Source of the DNA: Artemisia argyi
Taxonomy: Eukaryota; Streptophyta; Magnoliopsida; Asterales; Asteraceae
DNA: 64,000 nucleotides
Assembly: GCA_030686995.1 (NCBI GenBank)
Contig: CM060687.1
Coordinates: forward strand, 167,820,090-167,884,089
Reading direction: 5' to 3'
Positions 23,063-34,229 of this stretch are shown one piece after another. The notes under the pieces were generated by a model, which saw only the letters and a list, made by a program, of their open reading frames with translations, did no database searches and was not told the DNA's origin. Made by a program: the position numbers and the translations under genes. Positions within the stretch are counted from its first letter, which is position 1. Each line of letters opens with the position of its first letter.

Positions 23063-24339
23063 CATTCACAGCAATAGCATTAAAATAAAAAACACCATTT
23101 AAAGAAACCGAAATTCCATTGCTAGAAACAGTATGATGAAAACCAAGGTTCAACAAACATGAAAATGAAATTACACCTCTAACAATTGACAGTGCATAAT
23201 GACAATTATTTAAAGATAGTACTAGGCCCGAAGGCAACACTAAATCATAAACTCCTATAGCTTCAACTCCTGCATGCGCTCCGTTACCAACGTGCAAGAA
23301 TTGTTGTCCATAGGCCAGCTTTCTCTCAACTCTAAACCCCTGCAAGGTATTGCAAATATGAATGCCACATCCCGTATCATATACCCATGAATTCAATTTA
23401 GGAGTAAGAGTGAATAATTCAATCATAAAGAACGCACTTGATGAACTGGGGTTACCTGCTTCTTGAGTCGCAAGTCATGAATGTAGAGAGGGCAATTGCG
23501 CTTCCAATGGCCCTTTTCATGACAATGGTGACAAGCCTGATCCTTCTTGTTTGGCGGATTCACCTTGTTCTGCTTAGGCTGATGCTTCTTCACCTTGGGT
23601 TGAGGTTGATAGGCCATGACCTGCTTGCCTTTATCACCTTTCCCCTTGCCTTTGTTCACATGCGATTTCTTCTGGATTCTCCCCCCATGAATTGCCAACA
23701 CTTGCGGGGTAGGGGCCTTGACCTTGGCTGGTAGACTTTTCTCATAATCAACAAGCAGTGCGAGTAATTCTGAGATTGTCTTCCCCGAGCAGTGCATGTT
23801 GAAATTCTGCACAAAACCAGCAAAGTCCTTGTTAAGGGCCCTGTTGATCAAGTGCACTTGCAAATTCTCAGGGTAACCAAATCCAATTCTGTGAAGCTGA
23901 TCAAAAGATTCCTTCATCTCAGTCACATAATCTTCAACTGGTTTACCATCACCATGCTTGCAGTTGTGTAGCTTGTCAAGTTCATCATACAATTCAACTG
24001 TGGGAGGTTTCTCAAAAGACTGTTGAAGTACTTCAAGCATATCTTTTGGGAAAAAGTACTCAAACTTCTTTTGTAATTGAGCACTCATGCTAGTGAGCAT
24101 TAAACAAGCAACCTCATTAAACTTAGCATGTTTCTCCCTCCATGCCGCCTTAACTGCTTCTGGTTCAGTAACAGCAGGCTAGCAGGACATTCATCGGTCA
24201 AGAAATTGAGCTTACCGGCCGCCCTCAAGACAATTCTAAGCGAACGGTGCCAATCATTGAAATTCTTTCCAGTCAATTTTTCTCTCTCAAGATGACTCTT
24301 GAAAGCAGAAATCACAGATGGGTTATCGGGTTGAGCCAT
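23063..24339 (-). pseudogene. Copia A gag and protease start, frameshifted
   Basis: The minus strand starts at MAQPDNPSVISAF (24339) and continues through a capsid-type region (KLTGKNFNDWHRSLRI). A frameshift near 24180 moves the reading to the next frame, which runs on through NCKHGDGKPVEDY to the zinc knuckle CHHCHEKGHWKRNC. A second frameshift near 23450 leads into the protease motif WVYDTGCG. The frame then meets the nested element at 23057. The order matches copia B, whose gag serves as the uninterrupted comparison. The Trp codon in NFNDW is intact here, whereas copia B has TAG. Confidence 0.88.
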
Positions 24340-25958
24340 ATCTACAGATAAAAGTTCAAACATTAATATTTTCGATAATTAATATCTTCAAGAAAATAAA
24401 ATACCCATAGGCTATATTCATATAACCACCAAAATTTTCTTGAAAACCTAGGATCCAACTTTACATAGTTCCACCACATCAGTTGATCTGCTAGTGGTGA
24501 AAGTACAAAAGATGGTAATCTGTCGAACAATAATTGGCAAACAAGATTTCCAATTCCTATATCATTATGGGATTTACATCAAATTGATTCATCAATTTGC
24601 CTTGTAAGCATGTTTCATCCCATCTCATACCTTAAGTTCTAGGTCTCACGCACAACTTAATTAAGTCGTCTACCTTAGAAACTGTAAAATTACAATTATG
24701 GTCTCACGTGATAAAAGAATTTTATCTTGTTATAGTAATTTAGCCTAGGTCTCACGTTTACTAAATTAAAATTCCAAGTGTTCCTTATAGATAGATGGCA
24801 TGTAACTTAAATTATAAGGGTATTCAATTTTGATATGTAAATCAAAATATGTATAAAGATGCATGCACTCATCATTATAGCATAAATTTTCAAAACCTTT
24901 TTATTACCAATTCGTGAAATTAATACACAAAGTTTTACTTGAGGTTTAAAAAACCCTAAGATGACTTTCTACAATTATGATTTTAAAAGTAATTCGTTTA
25001 AGACATATTCAAGATTGTGATAACCAAGATAGACTCTAAGGCTCTTTTCTAAGCCTTCAAATCACGGTTATGAATATCGTCTTAAAAGATTTAATTTTAA
25101 AAGCATATTTGTACAAAACATCAATCAAGCAAAAGTTTATGGATTCAATCTCAAAATCATGGAATAAAGTATGAATCTTTCTAGTCTCGCCTTGGAGCAA
25201 ATTACCGTGTGAAGCGAACCATTGTTGGCATCTAAGACTCCGTAAGATTCAATCTTTATTACTTAGGGTTTCACCATTATTAGTCCATATTATTTTCTTT
25301 TATGAAAATCACCCTTTTTATTGCTTACAACTAGTCCAACAATTAAGAAACAATAAAAAGACAAGTAATTTAAAGAAAAATAAACAACTAATAATAATAA
25401 CGTGAAACAATTAGCCACATGCAAACCTTGTTAAAAGATCCTAATAAAATCAATTATAGGTATAATAATGCATGTAATCAACTAAGGCCTTCTCCTCTTA
25501 ATGGAGGAGAGCCACATACATTGACGAATCAATTGCGTAGGCCAAAGTTAATATGCACATCACATAGCATATAAATTGATTTTAATATATATGTATTGGA
25601 GTCTTCCCCAATTTTAGATCTATCTAACACATGTGACATATAAATCAAACAACAAGATCCATGATTAACATGCATGTTTCGTCATGGATTAAACCTAACA
25701 ATTAGCACATAGGTCACAAGTACGTTCACATAACCGGTTAAAGACCTAGGGTTTCTAGTGATTACAAATTAATCAAGTTAAACCACAAACCCTAATTAGG
25801 GTTTTTATGTGGAAATCGACCCCCCCCCCTAAAATTAGGGTTAGGGTTTAAATTTTATAAAAAAAATTTAATGAAAACCCTAGATCAAAAACATGTATCT
25901 AAAACAATTAAAGATCCGATTTTTATTACGTTTTAGTAATCAATTACATGTTATACAT
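24340..25958 (-). other. Copia A 5' leader, untranslated
   Basis: About 1.6 kb lies between the PBS and the gag start, with no gene. It resembles the leader of copia B in shared blocks (for example TCAGTTGATCTGCTAGTG). A C-run at about 25811-25819 is followed by the telomere-like TTAGGGTTAGGGTTTA. Confidence 0.7.
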
Positions 25959-25973
25959 GGCTCGTGATGCCAC
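25959..25973 (-). other. Copia A primer-binding site
   Basis: The minus strand reads GTGGCATCACGAGCC directly after the 5' LTR. It differs by one base from the copia B site. Confidence 0.75.
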
Positions 25974-26711
25974 TGTTAGAGTTTGACAATCAATAAACAC
26001 ATTATGCGGAAGCTATGATCAAGTATAACACATATAAAGATTAACTAAAACATAAATAGTAACGTACCCGATGCACTTCAATAAACCTTGAACTTGTGTA
26101 AAATAGATAAATGATAAACCCCTTACCGTTTTGTTTATCGATCTCTTGATAATTACTATAGTGAGTAATTACCTCGTTCTTGTACACACAAACTACCAAC
26201 GAATAAAGGTTTATGCAAGTAAACTAAAACACTTGTTTTGCTTTAGGAAAAATCGACCCAAAACCCTTGTGGGTTGTGAGCCGATCGGCCAAGAAAGAAA
26301 GAAAGAAAAGAAAAGCTTTAGGGTTTTGTGTGTGTGCACAAAAGATGTGAAAGTCTAACCCTTGGCCTTCTATTTATACTAGATGATTTCTTGGAGACCA
26401 AGCAAGGCATGGATCGACCCTGTTGGGTTGGGTCGACCGGCCATACACCCTCAAAGGGTGTTCCAGATCCTTCTTGTCTTCCAAATTACATTCTAGTCCT
26501 TTTCTTTCGTTACTAATGATAGTTAGTACTTACATTTAACATTTAACGATCATTAAGTCCTTCAAGTGTTTATATAAATATATATATACGATACATATAA
26601 CATATACATATATTTATTATACTTTATTCTCGTTTGTAATGTGTGCAATCCCGAGGTCTCGGGTTCGATACTAGTCATTTACTTATTAATATTTATACGT
26701 AACTTTTAGCA
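25974..26711 (-). repeat. Copia A 5' LTR
   Basis: 738 bp, TG...CA. It ends TTTTAGCA where the partner has TTTTAACA. The TSD ACCTG follows at 26712-26716. Confidence 0.92.
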
Positions 26712-26716
26712 ACCTG

Positions 26717-28245
26717 CATGTCTGGTATTTCAGAAATATCAAGACAACATCTCACAGTATATGCCGAAAACTTGGGAGTTAAATTCATTGCATACTTGGA
26801 GATTAAAGACGCCCTTGCACATAGAACAACAGTTTAGGACATTAGACTTCTATACTAGATTGAAAGCATGTTTCATAATAAACATTTGTGCAGTAGAAAC
26901 GCCTTTGCACATAGAACAGGTACTCAGGAATTCATTGCACACTTTTACAACACAAATGTGCTACTCCAAGCTATGAAAGACAAAACGTACACTACAAGTC
27001 TTTATTGACTAATAATGTACAATCACTGAAAAGACCAGATTAAGCATAAATGTCATATTGACTAATAATGTACAACTACAAGTCTTTACGATGTGATTAA
27101 TATTTTGGGTTTGATCCCACAAAGACCTGATTTAAACCACTTTTATCATATTCATAGTCTTTTAATAAGAGCAAGTAGGATGAACTTTGCATGTGTCACT
27201 GTCTATAACAACGGATTTATCGTTTAGGACAGAAACAAACAGCCTAGTTATTTGCTTATCGTTTACACCATTTCGTCGTATGGAGTTAGAATCTCATCAA
27301 ATGAATATCTTTGGCAAGAAAGATAACGTTCTTATAAGAGATGAATGGGTTCAATTTTGATGGTCATATAGTTTCACCCATATCAGTTAAATTGTGTTTG
27401 TTTGATTCTCATCCACATTAGCTAATTAAATTTGTAAATTAAGCATGAACCTGTGTATTGACCAATTATACTAGTGAGATCATGTCTCAGCATGAAGGTA
27501 TGGAAGATGCAACAAGATAATCAATAAAGATTGCAGTAGACTGTGGAGTGTCGCGAAATATATTGCTATCGGCGCAACAAGATGGTTTTTGTATAAAAAG
27601 TCATGATCAAAGCCTTTCTAAGTTTGGTTGTTAAAGCAAATTTTGCGCTTCACCTCAGTACATGCCTTCGGCGACACTACAGTTCTCAATGTTTTTGGTG
27701 TAGTACACGTGATCAATCGAGTCACGTTGGTATTGATGAACAATTGAAGTGAACAAAAATACGATAACTCACTTTTCAAATGTAGGAAAACAGTTGAATC
27801 AAAGTAAACAACTACAAAAACAAGTCTATAGAAACTAATGAATTTCGTTAAGAGAATTGAATCACTTCCTTAAAGTTGATCTCTTAAAACAAGATTATGA
27901 ATTGTACGAATAAATATACGAATCTCATCAACAGTTTAAAATTTGATATAGTCTTAATAAAAATGTAAAATACATACGCCAGTTTCGGAGGATTTAACCT
28001 TATACATCACCATCACCTTCACCTTGTCTCAACTGCATAAATGTCCTGACTCACTTTATAGCTCTCTAAATCTTAAAATTTAGACACGAAAACGATAAGA
28101 CACACACATCACAGTATTTAAGAAAGAATTTTTCGCCTACAAAATACGATGATAGAAGCCGAGTAGAATATGAGAGAATTTTCGCCCTTTACATATACGA
28201 TCTTTATAAGGGTATTTCTGTAATTAACGTCTTTCTCATATAGTC
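26717..28245. other. Gene-free flank of array unit II
   Basis: I see no gene. The first 330 bases resemble 90-690, and from about 27048 onward the sequence aligns continuously with 43430 onward. It leads straight into the last exon of the truncated AGD copy. Confidence 0.65.
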
Positions 28246-30575
28246 TCACAGGATTCTGTCTTGGAAATCGTTCATTAAAGTCGAGGCTATGGAGCTTAAC
28301 TTCTTTCCGGTTTCTCCTGCTATGTTCTTTAGGGATGACATATCTTGTTGTGCCTGAAATTGCAAAAGTTATAAATTTAAAAACATAATTTTTTACTAAT
28401 AAACCTTGATTATTATAAGCCCAAAGCACCGTTTTCGTCGGTGATGACAGCCTGGACCAATTACTGGGCCGACTGTACCATTTTTAGACAATGTAGTATT
28501 ATCTATAATGTATACTTTAAAGAGTCTCACGAAGATGATCCTTTTCAAAGATCAGTTTCATGTTTAGCCTTCTGAAAGTTCGGAATTTCGTATTTCCCCT
28601 CCAGTTTTCAAAATATCAAATTCATCCTTTAAAAACAAAGATACCATAATTACTCATTTTATATGGTAACTTTAATAGTCAGTAACTTTAAAAAGCTTGT
28701 TTCTCCAAACAAAATAATATAAAAACAAGTTATTATTGTGAATCAGCTACCACATAATGTTCTGCCCCGTATTTGATTATTAGATTAAACATATATTCTT
28801 ACAAGTCATTCATTTTTTTAAAATAAAAAATATATTATGAGAAATGTTCTGATAAGTTTACAGCATTACGCATGAGATGAGTAAATTTGATTCTTAGTGT
28901 TTTTTGAAAGTATAAATACGATGCTATGAAATTTGGAAGGAAGAAATGTTGAAACTTGGCATATGTATACATGAACATATGTCCTTACCTGGAAAGATAG
29001 CCGGTTGATAAGGTCACTGGCACTCAAATCTAGGTTAGAATCGCCGTGACCAAATAGATCAGCACTTGAGATGGCTGCTGAGCCCTAGAAACCAATAAAA
29101 AAGAAAATGATTCAGTCATGTTTCTAAACATTTCGCAAATGGCAACCCAAGTACAAGCTTTAGTACTTTACGAAACAACACTTGGATGTATCTATGGATT
29201 GCTGGTTTGTTTATTATCCCTAAAACTATATCTCACCAGTCACCAGTATCTCCAATTAAAGTAAATAAATGTGATTGTCCACTAGAAGATGTGCATAAGT
29301 CCTTCTACTCTGTGGCTCATTAAATCGTATTAAAAATTCAAAAGAGACTATGATGTTTGTAGCTAACCAGAGAAATGCCATACATTTAATTTAAAATAAA
29401 GAAAAGATGATTCAAATTTCAACATATCAAATAAAAATAGCTAGGGGAAAACACATACTGAAAACTTTTGCAGGGCGACTTGGCCATCAAGATCAGCTTT
29501 GTTCGGGTCCCCAAAAAATTGTGCGGAAGAGATAGATTTAGCGTTAGAAAACTTCTTCCTTGCTTCATCAGTTTCCTGTACCTGAACATATGCCATGCAT
29601 TATATAAGGCCAGATCCCAAAAGGATGACATGGAAATGCACTAGCCCGGCCAATGCTATATTAGTGAAATGTGGAAATGGGAGTATTGGATGGAAAACAT
29701 GGGGCAAAAATCAACATTGATCCTAAGCGTCGACCAGATGAACACGAAACTATAGTCACAAGGTTCAAGCAATTTGATAAATAATAAAACTAGAAATTCA
29801 AGGGATAGTAATTGGTGGAGATCCATGATAGCAATGTTGCATATAACATTAATATAATTATGCCTATCATAATAATAAACATACAAAAAGTATGCAATTT
29901 AATTGGAAAATGAATAGTGGTGATCTTAAAGAGTGATCCAACAGTGATAAAAAGAAACAATTGTCATTTGAGTAAATTGGCTTGTTGATGCATATTAGAA
30001 ACTTTCAATTCATTTAGTAATAGGTCACTCAACAAAGCAAAGTAATAGATCTGTGATGATCAAGTTACAAAGCAATATACATGGACATCATCATGGCGCA
30101 AAAAGAGGCACGCAGATGCTATTTTTATCAAATAAGAATCATCCAGAAATTCAAAAGTTTTACTTACTGCAAGTAGGATCCCTATTGATATGGTTAATCA
30201 CGTTCATCAGAATAATAAATTAGGAAGTTGTATGATCGGTTCCAATACAATAAAACAAGACAGAGAAATCTAGTCTAAGAACCAGTCCCCAATATCTAAT
30301 AAAATATAATTTACCTGGACTTTTGATGAAGTGCTTTTTTTCGAGAAACCACTGTCCATTCCATAATCTGCAAAGAAGCTGGATGACTTAGGAGGTGCAA
30401 CATGACTAAGTGTATTCACGCCTCCAGGACCTGTTTCCATAGTTTCGGAACTATCTGTATAGTCAAAGCGAGAGATGTGAGGTGTTGCAGCTGATGGTGG
30501 TGGTATGCTGTTGGTCGAGGTGGACACCTGTACTACTGGTTCTTCGGGCTTCTGATCATATAAGCTTTCACTTGT
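28246..30575 (-). pseudogene. 5'-truncated AGD8-type ArfGAP copy (exons 4-7 only)
   Basis: Four exons align with exons 4-7 of the full gene: 30315-30575 (261 nt), 29459-29581 (123), 28989-29084 (96) and 28246-28353 (108, TGA stop). All lengths, GT/AG splice sites and frames are kept. Exon 4 differs from the full gene at four bases, three of them changing an amino acid. The Glo3-type repeats ISSAQFFGD and ISSADLFGH are present. Similarity to the full gene stops at 30680, inside the intron before exon 4, so the zinc finger and catalytic arginine are absent. It cannot be an ArfGAP. It could still be transcribed from new upstream sequence, but none is recognisable. It probably arose by tandem duplication with loss of the 5' half. 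Confidence 0.88.
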
Positions 30576-30680
30576 CTGCATGAAATTGGTAAAGTGCATA
30601 ATTATAAATTACTACAAATCGGTAAAATGAAGCTTTACATCCCAAACTCTATTTGCAAAATATAAATATATGGGATAATG

Positions 30681-31787
30681 ACTGTACAGATGTGAAACAT
30701 CACACCCTGCCATAAACACCTCTATCTCATCTTTTGTGACTCTTATTCGAAGAACACACGCCGTACACCGTTGTCTTTCTCCCGTTAGGGTTTGATGTCG
30801 AGGGTTATTAGATCGAAGGATGTAAGGATTGTTGAAGGTTATGTTTGGTTCGTGTCCGTAAGCAGCCACCTCCACAGCCTCCACCACCGCCGCCTCTCCA
30901 GCTCTACCACCTCCTCATCTTTTTCTCTTTCATATTTTTGTGGTATGTGGAGTTCACAGATTGTTGTTGTTGTTATTTGTTTAAAAACCGATTGGTGTTT
31001 GTCATACTAGCTTTCGTGGATCTTAAAATATAATAATGAGCTGTTACGTTTTGTGAATTAATCATGGAAAATGGAAACGTTTTGGACTAGTTTTCGTGTG
31101 GTAAGAAACAGGTCTAAGAGGGTGTTTGTTTGTTTTAAACTGAGTCAACTCAGTGAGCGAGACAACTCACGAATCGTCCGTGTTTTTGCTTTTGTTATTG
31201 TTGTTATTTGTTTGGTTCGAATACTGGATTCGCTTATGTTAATTTGTTGAGTACGGTTCGGATTTGGGTTACTCGTTTGTGCTTGCCTGCGTTTTGGCTC
31301 GAGTCAGTCACGACCCAAGTAGGGTGTTTGTTTTGTCTCGGTTCAGTCTCGATAACACCAAGGGGTGTTTGGGCGAGCTTATGGTTTGGTTTCCTTGAGT
31401 CGCGACACAAAATGAAACTCAGGATGTGATTCGATTTGTATCCATATAAGTGTGGCTTACTTGTGTATTGGTCATTAGTTTTAAGGACTGTGCATGCAAT
31501 TTGAACATACTATAGGGAGTATTTTTGCAATTTACACTATATAAAAAGAAGGCCAGCCTTTCTGAGTTTTTCGTAAAAATAAATAAATAAAATAATCACG
31601 TGAAAAAAGAAAGAAAGTGGGATAGGTAGCGGCTAAAGTTGTGGGTGTGATTGAATTGGTGCCCATTCACGTTGTTGATAAGATTTTGTGTTTCATTAGC
31701 TTTCTAACCTAACGAGAAAGTTGCATATTTTCAAAGATCAACACTCAAACAGATCATATCAAAGATTTAACTTTCGGCGTTGAGAGA
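30681..31787 (+). other. Intergenic region upstream of the DC1 gene
   Basis: No gene is supported. It begins at the AGD duplication breakpoint. A CCACC/CCGCC-rich patch (about 30867-30900) gives proline-rich ORFs with no conserved sequence. A good TATA candidate, TATATAAAA, lies at 31538-31546, about 240 bases before the DC1 ATG at 31788, and may be its promoter. Confidence 0.5.
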
Positions 31788-32680
31788 ATGGAAGAGATTA
31801 ATCATTTTAGTCATGAAAACCATCCACTGAAGCTCATGGAAAACTTGGAGACAGTTGTAGGCGTTGGTTTCAGCAACGGTGGTGACGTTGAAGAGAAAGG
31901 AGACATAGTTCGCTGCTTTGGATGTGAAGGACCCATATCCTCAAGTGGCTCTGCATATGCTTGCACCGAGTGTCGTTTTTTTCTGCATAAATCATGTGCA
32001 CAACTTCCACTCACTATTAACCTCCCTTCCTTATTTCAGCATCCTCTAAAACTCATTAATTTTAGAACAACAGGATTCATAAGTTTCTTCTGTGATTTGT
32101 GCCGTCTTGAAGGCTTAACTCATGGGCTTTGCTATTCTCATCTTGATGAACCTTTATTTGGCATTTGCATTAATTGTGGTGCTGTCGAGTCTGGTCGCAA
32201 GTCGGAAGCTGATGCTATTAAGGAAGAGGCAATGGTCAAGTTGAAACATAAAGGTCACCCCCAACACGCTTTAACCCTTCAAATAAGGCCTGCTGCAATC
32301 CTTTGTGATGCTTGCAAAACTGAAGAAAAAGACTTATTCTATCTATGCAATAGTTGTGAGTTGTGACTTCTGTATCCACAAGGGTTGTTCTTCCTTAGCC
32401 CCTACTCTTGATCTACCACATCATCCTAAACACTCACTTGTTCTCGTCTATTCGCTTCCAGATCATTTCTTTAATTTCGCGCACTATTGTGAATTTTGTA
32501 ACAAATACATTCGACGGAATGAATGGTTGTATCACTGTGCAAACTGCAGATATTTTACTCATATCAAATGTGCCTTAAATGCAGGGCCGCCTACTCCTCC
32601 AGGTAACTAATTATAACTTTTCTTCATTTTTGATTGTTTTCTCTTTCTAATTAGGAATGCATGATTTGAGAGGATCCAAG
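31788..32680 (+). pseudogene. DC1 (Cys/His-rich C1) zinc-finger gene, 5' part
   Basis: Exon 1 runs from ATG 31788 to a GT donor at 32603. It contains DC1-type fingers: CFGCEGPI...YACTECRFFLHKSCA, FFCDLCRLEG, ILCDACKTEE...YLCNSC, CIHKGC and YCEFCNKYI...YHCANCRYFTHIKCA. These bind zinc, and such proteins act in plant signalling and stress responses, mostly unassigned. A 7-bp tandem duplication (AGTTGTG at 32352-32358 and 32359-32365) shifts the frame and stops the main ORF at 32366; the downstream fingers continue in another frame. A short intron with a T-rich tract ends at AG 32669-32670. Exon 2 begins at 32671, and ten bases later copia B is inserted. The gene continues at 40555. Confidence 0.85.
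32352..32365 (+). repeat. 7-bp tandem duplication causing frameshift
   Basis: AGTTGTG is repeated directly, within a CxxC finger. Coding sequence matching the family lies in different frames before and after it, so this duplication is the break. Confidence 0.85.
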
Positions 32681-33390
32681 TGTTGGAATATATGAATAAT
32701 ATAAAACAATAAACATATAAACATCAAAGAGTACGCAGCGGAATAGATCAAATACAAATAATAAATTAACCGAAATATAAATGGATACATACCTCTTGAT
32801 TGCTAGCAAGAACAAGAACTTATAAACCCTAGGAGAGGGCTTATATGGATTGACTAGGGCTAGTCACAAGGCAAGATCACCGTTAGCAAAAGTATGCTAA
32901 CACTTCGTTCTCACACACACATACTATAAGCGTTTTAATGGAAATGCTAGATTCGTAGTACACGAAAAGATTAAACTATTGGTCCTATCAATCAAAGATC
33001 AATTAGACACAAAGAAAGAGATTAGAGAAGATTAGGTTGCAATGGAACCAAGGGATGATTAGAATGAATGAGAGGGGTCTCATTATATACTAATCAAGAG
33101 GCTTGGAGCAAAAGCTATCCCAAAACCCTATGGGAGAGGGGCCTTGGCCGGCCATGGGTTTTCAAAGCCCAACCCGAACCAAACTTTCACTCTTATCCAC
33201 ATTTAGTCCTTCATGTCTCGTCCAACGGTCGTTAGTTACCGTTAAGTTTATATTTCGTGTATTTAATAATTATTCGTCACTAAAACAATAATTATTAATT
33301 CATTGAAACTCATACGTAAAGTGTGCAATCCCGAAGTCTCGAGTTCGAATCCGGTCATAATATATTAATTTATTATCCGTCAAACTAACA
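32681..33390 (-). repeat. Copia B 3' LTR
   Basis: 710 bp, starting TGTTGGAATATATG and ending CAAACTAACA in plus orientation. It shares with copia A a block near the right end (AATCCCGAAGTCTCGAGTTCGA). Confidence 0.95.
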
Positions 33391-34229
33391 GCTCCCACTC
33401 GGATATAGATTAATGTAACAATGACAATGGTTAGTCTAGCATAACACGCCAATGCCCCCAGAACGATCTCGAGTATGGTTTCCTGGAAAAAACCACCTTT
33501 GATGATTCATCATCATACTTATCCTTTTGATTCTAATACTATGTTAATTTGGATATGGATTGAAGTCATTCCATAATTAACTAGTGTTTCTCGTTATTTA
33601 TGATTAAGCAAGATTACCAACTCTTCTGAACGTATTCCAGATAGACCTTGGGCATGGCCATGCAAACATCTTGTTAATCCTACGAGCGGCCAAACAGTAT
33701 TATACTTCAAAACAAATTTGAAGGAACCAAATCCTGTATTGACTACAAGCATAACCTATGAACTTCGCATCACCTCTGAAAATAATCCTTATAACTACCA
33801 GTTACGGATAGCGTTAGATTATCTCACAGAAAATGAGCTACATCCACAGTAGTTACCTAGTATCTCAAGTCTGAGGATAAATATTCATGATTTACTATAA
33901 TGACAACATCCATAAGTACAATCATGTAGTTGGGATTTTGTCCTATATTCAATTTATCCAGTATTGAATATCATGTGAATTTGGCGTGTCTACGCACCAA
34001 TATAATTTATATATATATATTATACCAAATCTCACATTTGTCTTAGTTCAATGATACTCCCATATCATTAATTGACAACGGACAATTTTAGAATAACTTA
34101 AGTTATTCATGGATTAAACATGCAAATATAGGATACAATATTTATGAATAGAAATAAACATAACACAATACTTCATTTCATTCGAATAATTATTGTTTAC
34201 AATCCTTTATCCAAATACTAACCACAGAT
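33391..34229 (-). other. Copia B 3' untranslated region and polypurine tract
   Basis: There is no gene. The minus strand reads GAGTGGGAGC directly before the LTR, as expected for the plus-strand primer. The rest aligns loosely with 6533-7328 of copia A. Confidence 0.75.

Larger units (their letters stand above)
5797..26711 (-). mobile_element. Copia A: Ty1/copia element split by a nested LTR element
   Basis: The LTRs are 5797-6532 (736 bp) and 25974-26711 (738 bp), bounded by TG...CA and flanked by a perfect 5-bp duplication ACCTG (5792-5796 and 26712-26716). By eye they differ at about 8 positions plus a 2-bp indel, about 1.1%. The primer-binding site (PBS) lies beside the right LTR, so the element reads on the minus strand: leader, gag, protease start, then (after a 12.95-kb insertion) integrase, reverse transcriptase and RNase H. 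Removing the insert leaves about 8 kb. Premature stops and frameshifts mean it encodes no functional polyprotein. Confidence 0.93.

Noticed and set aside
26640..26700. Possible tRNA gene (GGTTCGA box) in the copia A LTR
   Set aside because: Only a T-arm-like block is present; no acceptor stem, D-arm or anticodon arm could be assembled.
30792..31033. Proline-rich overlapping ORFs
   Set aside because: They derive from a CCACC/CCGCC-rich patch with no conserved continuation or splice context.
33103..33291. 62-aa ORF repeated at 40267-40455
   Set aside because: It is inside the two copia B LTRs, which are 99.6% identical.
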